The notes below the pieces were generated by a model that saw nothing but the letters and a program-made list of their open reading frames with translations, made no database searches and had not been told where the DNA came from. From NCBI RefSeq assembly GCF_023230885.1, contig NZ_JALNWM010000010.1, forward strand, positions 1-27,820: 27,820 bases of DNA, in the 5' to 3' direction. The translations under genes were made by a program, and so were the position numbers. Positions 24,087-27,820 of this stretch are shown piece by piece. The number at the start of each line of letters is the position of its first letter. The stretch's first letter is position 1. The stretch is from Desulfocurvus sp. Lineage in GTDB: Bacteria; Desulfobacterota; Desulfovibrionia; Desulfovibrionales; Desulfovibrionaceae.

Positions 24087-24758
24087 TTACCAGACGAGGC
24101 CCCGGCCGCGCTCGCCGCCGCGCTTGATGCCGAAGTCCATTCCCAGCTGGGCCCGGGAGCAGAAGTAGAGCACCATGTGCGAGAGCTTGGTGAACGGGAT
24201 GGCCAGGAGCATCAGGTGGCCGGTGATCAGATGGGCCAGCAGCCAGCCCTCGCCGCCGCCCAGGCGGCAGATCAGGCCGGTGATGAACGGCGCCATGGTG
24301 ATGGCCAGCAGCAGGTAGTCGTACCCGGTGGTGATGATGCGCACCTCGGGCAGGGCCAGGCGGCGGATGACGAGCCCCACCCCGGCCACGAGCATGGCCA
24401 CGGTCAGCCCGTCGGCCAGCCCGGCGGGCATGGACGGCCAGGCGATGCCCAGGCGCTGCCGGGCGATGACGGCGTGGGCCTCCAGGAACAGGGGCACGAA
24501 GACGATGCCGATGTGGAACGCGAAGAACAGCACGGTCATGCCGGGCTTCTCGCGCCAGCTCCGGCTGCCGAAGGGGACCAGCCAGAAGAGGATGGACTTC
24601 AGGGCGTATTTGGCGCCCAGGGCGAAGTGGGGGCGGTAGGCCACACGGTCGAGCTGCCAGGACAGGCCGCGCACATATCGCACGACGCGCCAGATGCAGC
24701 CGACGATGAAGACCGTGAACGTCACCCACAGCATGGGGCCGGCCAGGAATTCATACAT
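24087..24758 (-). CDS. hmcE: HmcE: NarI-like membrane cytochrome b subunit
   Basis: A 223-residue integral membrane protein with about five hydrophobic segments: residues 5-25, 72-95, 110-130, 142-165 and 172-195. It resembles the NarI/DsrM-type subunits that carry b haems. Histidines inside membrane segments (FAFHIGIVF, LAHLITGHLML, TKLSHMVLYF) are the likely haem ligands. In Hmc it would pass electrons across the membrane to or from HmcF. AAGGAG lies nine bases before ATG 24758. It sits between hmcD and hmcF exactly as in D. vulgaris. The C-terminal tail is basic and glycine-rich (KRGGERGRG) and should face the cytoplasm. Confidence 0.92.
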   Translation of the reverse strand: MYEFLAGPMLWVTFTVFIVGCIWRVVRYVRGLSWQLDRVAYRPHFALGAKYALKSILFWLVPFGSRSWREKPGMTVLFFAFHIGIVFVPLFLEAHAVIARQRLGIAWPSMPAGLADGLTVAMLVAGVGLVIRRLALPEVRIITTGYDYLLLAITMAPFITGLICRLGGGEGWLLAHLITGHLMLLAIPFTKLSHMVLYFCSRAQLGMDFGIKRGGERGRGLVW

Positions 24759-24801
24759 GTTCAGGCTCCTTCAATGATGGCGGGTTGGGGTCGCACCGGG
24801 G

Positions 24802-24945
24802 CTAGTACAGGCGCTGCTTGTTCTCGCGTCCGGTGAGGAAGCGCCAGAAGCCCAGCGCGGCCACGAGGCCCGCGCCCATGAGCGTGTACGTCCAGCCCTT
24901 GGAGTAGATCATGAAATCGACCAGGGTGTGGAATGCGTGTTCCAT
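24802..24945 (-). CDS. hmcD: HmcD: very small membrane subunit
   Basis: A 47-residue protein. It begins MEHAFHTLVDFMIYSKGW, has one hydrophobic segment (about 18-37, TLMGAGLVAALGFWRFL) and ends in a short basic tail (TGRENKQRLY). The size and position between hmcC and hmcE match HmcD, the small single-span subunit of the Hmc complex, whose biochemical role is unknown. Translation is supported by AAGGAG overlapping the hmcC stop codon, nine bases before ATG 24945. The stop at 24802 leaves 43 bases before hmcE. Identification rests on operon position, length and one-span topology rather than on a catalytic motif. Confidence 0.9.
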   Translation of the reverse strand: MEHAFHTLVDFMIYSKGWTYTLMGAGLVAALGFWRFLTGRENKQRLY

Positions 24946-24957
24946 GACTGTTGCTCC

Positions 24958-26130
24958 TTAGTGCTCGCCCTTGTACTGCGGGTGTTCGTAGAACACGGGC
25001 ATCCGGGTCACGACGAAGCGGTAGACGATGACGCCCACGGTGACCACGAACACCGACACGCCGATCTCCATGACGGAGGGGAAGTAGCGCTCGGCGGAGG
25101 GCAGTTGCCAGTTGAAGGCCACAAGGCTCACGTTGAAGCGGTTGAGCACGATGCCGAGCACCGTCCAGGCCGCCGTGGCCTTGATGAGCCCGATGTTCCT
25201 GTCGCGGTAGCCGATGGCGTAGGCCAGGCAGGGCATGGCCACGAAGCTCACCAGCTCGACCAGGAACCACGCGCCCCAGCCCGTGGCCAGATAGGCCCAC
25301 TTGTCCTCCACGGCCAGGCCCAGCACCTTGATGGCCAGGTAGCCGAACATGACCCAGGAGCAGGCCTTGGCGAAGCCCAGGGCCACGCCGTCGGACTCCT
25401 CGCGGTGGGCGGTGTCCATCAGGTGGTGGAAGTTCCGGTGCGCCAGGGCGCTCTCGAAGAGCACCATGGACATGCCCGCGAACATGGAGCTGATGAAGAA
25501 GTACAGCGGCAGGTAGGTCGAGTACCACAGCGGGTGCAGCTTGTTGGGGGCGATGAGGAACAGCGCGCCCAGCGAGCTCTGGTGCATGGTGGAGAGCACG
25601 ACGCCCATGATGGTCAGGGCGATGGTCCAGCCGTGGATGATGTTGCGCAGCTTCTTCAGCCCCAGCCACTCGAAGGCGATGGGCGTGAACTCGATGGCCA
25701 GCACCGAGAGGTAGATGAACACGCAAAGGCCCACTTCGAACAGCAGGGACGAGGTGCCCTGGGAGAGGAAGATGGGGTAGGGCAGGCGCCAGGGGCGGCC
25801 CACGTCGTAGTGCAGGGCGAAGACCACCAGCGCGTAGCCCAGAAAGGCCGTGAGGATGGCCGGGCGCACGGCGCTGTGGAAGCGCTTGATCCCGAACAGG
25901 TAGCAGGCGGCGGTGGTGGTGTAGCCTCCGGCCGCCAGGGCGACGCCGCACAGCAGGTCGAAGGAGATCCAGATGCCCCAGGGGTTGTTGTGGTCGAGGT
26001 TGGTCACCGCACCCAGCCCGCCGGTGAAGCGCAGCCAGGTCAGGACCAGGCCGATGATGACGATGATGCCGGACACGATGGTGAACGGCGTCAGCGCGGA
26101 GCGGCCCGTGGCGTTGGTTTCGGCGTTCAT
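24958..26130 (-). CDS. hmcC: HmcC: NrfD-family integral membrane subunit
   Basis: A 390-residue polytopic protein of the NrfD/PsrC family with about ten transmembrane segments. Typical elements are NPWGIWISFDLLCGVALAAGG near residue 50 and further on HYDVGRPWR and MHQSSLG. NrfD subunits contain no haem; they exchange quinones or couple electron flow to proton movement and sit beside a four-cluster ferredoxin subunit, here HmcB. The start ATG 26130 shares one base with the hmcB stop (TGATG), which indicates coupled translation, and the stop overlaps the ribosome site of hmcD. Length and neighbours are those of canonical hmcC. Confidence 0.95.
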   Translation of the reverse strand: MNAETNATGRSALTPFTIVSGIIVIIGLVLTWLRFTGGLGAVTNLDHNNPWGIWISFDLLCGVALAAGGYTTTAACYLFGIKRFHSAVRPAILTAFLGYALVVFALHYDVGRPWRLPYPIFLSQGTSSLLFEVGLCVFIYLSVLAIEFTPIAFEWLGLKKLRNIIHGWTIALTIMGVVLSTMHQSSLGALFLIAPNKLHPLWYSTYLPLYFFISSMFAGMSMVLFESALAHRNFHHLMDTAHREESDGVALGFAKACSWVMFGYLAIKVLGLAVEDKWAYLATGWGAWFLVELVSFVAMPCLAYAIGYRDRNIGLIKATAAWTVLGIVLNRFNVSLVAFNWQLPSAERYFPSVMEIGVSVFVVTVGVIVYRFVVTRMPVFYEHPQYKGEH

Positions 26131-27194
26131 CAGGACTGCGCCTCCTCGTTGGACTCCGTGTCCTTGGCCTTCATGGCCTGCTCCACGGCGTTCTTGACTT
26201 CGACCTCGATGCGCCGCTTGTTGGCGACCTCGGCCTTTTCCAGCTCGCTGGCCAGCTTGGCCTCGGCCTGTTCGGCGGCCTTCTTGAGGGCGGCGGCCAC
26301 GGCGGCCTCCTTGTCCTGCTTCTCGCGCTTTTCGCGCTTCTTGGAGATGGCGTACAGGCCGGTGAGCAGGATGGGCCACAGGCCGGTGACCACGGGCACG
26401 GCGGCCAGGGCCCCGGAGGTCAGCTCGGGGGCGCTTGTGGTGCCCAGGTCGCCGGGCAGCCCCAGCTCCCCGAAGGGCACCCCGGAGAGGTACAGCCAAT
26501 TGCTGCCGCCCATCTCGCGCTCGCCGTAGATGTGGTCCACATAGCGGTCGGGGTAGTTGCGGATGCGCTGGCGGGCCACGTCGATGAGCTCCTTGCGGGT
26601 GCCGAAGCTCAGGGCGCCCTTGGGGCACGCCTCCACGCAACCGGGCAGCTTGCCTTCGAGGATGCGCGGGTGGCACATGGTGCATTTCATCACGCGCGGC
26701 GACAGGGCCTCGTCGTACTCGTAGGCCGGAACGCTCCACGGGCAGGCGACCATGCAGTAGCGGCACCCGACGCACAGGCTCGCGTCGTAGACCACGGCGC
26801 CCTCGGGGGTCTTGTAGAAGGCCTTGACGAAGCAGGCCGAGGCGCAGGCGGGCTCCTGGCAGTGGTTGCACTGCTGCTTGCGGAAGACGACGCCCGGGCG
26901 CGAGGTCTGGTACTGGTTGACGACGGTGTATTCCTTCTCGGTGGTGCGGCGTTTGGCCTCGAGCACGGTCAGGTCGTCGAAGGGCCTGTCGAGCCGGGGC
27001 AGCTCGTTGACCACGTTGCAGGCCTCCTCGCACTTGCGGCACCCGATGCAGCGGGTGGCGTCGAACAGGACGCCTTTGGCCCCGGGGTGCCCTTCGAAGT
27101 GGTGGGTGCCCGCAGCGTGCGCCGCCTGGCCCGTGGCGGCCACAACGGAGGTCGCGCCGAGCAGGCCGAGAAACGTTCTGCGATTGATGGACAT
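26130..27194 (-). CDS. hmcB: HmcB: Tat-exported, membrane-anchored four-cluster ferredoxin subunit
   Basis: A 354-residue protein. It begins with a twin-arginine signal (NRRTFLGLLG) with a likely cut after AAHA near 27. Four 4Fe-4S motifs follow: C49, C52, C55, C59; C108, C111, C116, C120; C140, C143, C146, C150; and C170, C173, C185, C189. They place it in the DmsB/NrfC ferredoxin family. A C-terminal membrane span (about 258-282) is followed by about 70 highly charged residues (KKREKREKQDKE and onward) predicted as a long helix in the cytoplasm. It should carry electrons between HmcA in the periplasm and HmcC in the membrane. ATG 27194 follows AGAGGA; the gap to hmcA is 29 bases. Confidence 0.95.
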   Translation of the reverse strand: MSINRRTFLGLLGATSVVAATGQAAHAAGTHHFEGHPGAKGVLFDATRCIGCRKCEEACNVVNELPRLDRPFDDLTVLEAKRRTTEKEYTVVNQYQTSRPGVVFRKQQCNHCQEPACASACFVKAFYKTPEGAVVYDASLCVGCRYCMVACPWSVPAYEYDEALSPRVMKCTMCHPRILEGKLPGCVEACPKGALSFGTRKELIDVARQRIRNYPDRYVDHIYGEREMGGSNWLYLSGVPFGELGLPGDLGTTSAPELTSGALAAVPVVTGLWPILLTGLYAISKKREKREKQDKEAAVAAALKKAAEQAEAKLASELEKAEVANKRRIEVEVKNAVEQAMKAKDTESNEEAQS

Positions 27195-27223
27195 ATGCGA
27201 TTCCTCTGGTTGGCTGCGGTTCC

Positions 27224-27820
27224 CTACTTCTTCCGTTCCTTGTGGCAGTCGGCGCAGGCGGTCGCGGCGGGCTTTTCGAGGCCCATGGACTGGTGGCAGC
27301 CGATGCACTGCTGGTGGAAGGCGGCCATCAGGCCGGGCCTGGCGTCGGTTCCGGTGCCGGGGGTGGCGGCGTGGCAGCTCGCACAGCGCGGCGGCGTGGC
27401 CGAGGCCGGGCTGTTGTGGTGGCAGCCCTGGCAGAAGGTGCCCTGCTCGCGGTGGAAGTAGGCCGCCATTGGGCTGGCCTCGACCGCGGCCAACAGGGTC
27501 CGCGCGATCTTGCGGTGCGGGAACTCGGCGGGCTCGTACTTGTCGGCCAGGTCGCCGATGGTCACGGTTTCGGGAATCTCGTCCAGGCTGTAGGTGCCTG
27601 CGGGCTTGCGCGCCTGGGCGGCGGCCAGGGCCACGGCGGCCTTGTCCTGGTCGGTCATGGCCTGGGCTGCCTCGGGGCTTGCGGGCTCCAGGGCCTTGTC
27701 GTGGCACGAGGCGCAGCTTTCCTGGCTCGCGCGGGCGCGCGGCATGAGGTCGTGGCACCCGGCGCACTGGGGCTCGGTGGCGCGCTGGTTGTGGCAGCCA
27801 ACGCAGCTTTCCTGGGCCGA
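27224..27820 (-). CDS. hmcA: HmcA: high-molecular-weight multihaem cytochrome c (C-terminal part, cut by window edge)
   Basis: The last 198 residues of a periplasmic multihaem cytochrome; the start lies beyond the right edge. Seven CxxCH haem-attachment sites are visible: CVGCH, CAGCH, CASCH, CQGCH, CASCH, CIGCH and CADCH, with additional histidines as distal ligands (for example FPHRKIA and AYFHREQG). The class III cytochrome c3-like spacing and the hmcBCDEF order that follows identify it as HmcA, a 16-haem protein in D. vulgaris. The nine-haem NhcA has a related C-terminus, but its operon is not followed by E- and F-type genes. HmcA accepts electrons from periplasmic hydrogenase and cytochrome c3 and passes them to the membrane complex. 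The stop is at 27224. Confidence 0.93.
   Translation of the reverse strand, partial: SAQESCVGCHNQRATEPQCAGCHDLMPRARASQESCASCHDKALEPASPEAAQAMTDQDKAAVALAAAQARKPAGTYSLDEIPETVTIGDLADKYEPAEFPHRKIARTLLAAVEASPMAAYFHREQGTFCQGCHHNSPASATPPRCASCHAATPGTGTDARPGLMAAFHQQCIGCHQSMGLEKPAATACADCHKERKK

Noticed and set aside
22653..27820. Reading the right end as a Tmc or nine-haem Nhc operon
   Set aside because: The order multihaem cytochrome, Tat ferredoxin, NrfD, 47-residue protein, NarI-like, CCG protein fits Hmc; Tmc lacks the NrfD subunit and small protein in this order, and Nhc lacks the E- and F-type genes.

Overview
The window is a very G+C-rich stretch (by eye about 70%) from a sulfate-reducing deltaproteobacterium, most likely a member of the Desulfovibrionaceae. 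The main evidence is the right end, which carries a canonical hmc operon (high-molecular-weight cytochrome c complex, hmcABCDEF) on the minus strand. Supporting evidence is the number of two-component proteins in the styles common in that group. No RNA gene, CRISPR array, insertion sequence or phage integration site was seen. Coding density is high, and no gap without a gene exceeds about 300 bases.

Layout from left to right. (1) 1-177, minus: the N-terminus of a Fur-family repressor with a good promoter and a tandem 10-bp repeat at its transcription start. (2) 271-921, plus: a cyclase/kynurenine-formamidase-like metal hydrolase. (3) 1030-3924, minus: a PreP-type M16 metalloprotease. (4) 4219-7250, plus: a periplasmic binding protein translationally coupled to a membrane histidine kinase, probably a sensory pair. 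(5) 7497-8825, minus: a lysozyme-like protein of unusual architecture. (6) 8997-12386, plus: a four-gene run of HD-domain protein, YihY/BrkB membrane protein, cysteine-rich small-domain protein and a membrane-anchored protein of unknown function, closed by a perfect 16-bp terminator stem. (7) 12465-13970, minus: a REC-GAF-HD-GYP protein, likely a c-di-GMP phosphodiesterase. (8) 14191-18533, plus, divergent from (7): an HDOD-GAF-histidine kinase-REC hybrid overlapping a FlhG/MinD-type ATPase that carries a degenerate receiver domain at its C-terminus. (9) 18780-27820, minus: hmcA (C-terminal part), hmcB, hmcC, hmcD, hmcE, hmcF, then a double UspA protein, two tandem Rrf1-like single-domain response regulators and a REC-PAS-PAS histidine kinase.

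How the parts may work together. Hmc links the periplasmic multihaem cytochrome pool to the cytoplasmic side: HmcA and HmcB on the periplasmic face, HmcC/D/E in the membrane, and HmcF with its heterodisulfide-reductase-like cysteines in the cytoplasm. In Desulfovibrio vulgaris the operon ends with rrf1 and rrf2. Here the structural genes keep the canonical order, but the tail is an enlarged signalling set with a duplicated Rrf1-like receiver, a UspA protein, and a kinase whose second PAS domain has a cysteine cluster. Each gap from hmcF to the kinase holds a strong G+C hairpin, which suggests stepwise processing or attenuation.

The most unusual unit is the 14191-18533 operon. A sensory hybrid kinase is coupled to a FlhG-like positioning ATPase, itself fused to what looks like a non-phosphorylatable receiver, and a c-di-GMP phosphodiesterase candidate is divergent to it. 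No flagellar gene is nearby, so polar localisation of a signalling complex is an attractive but unproven reading. All functions are inferred from motifs read by eye; no database search was run.
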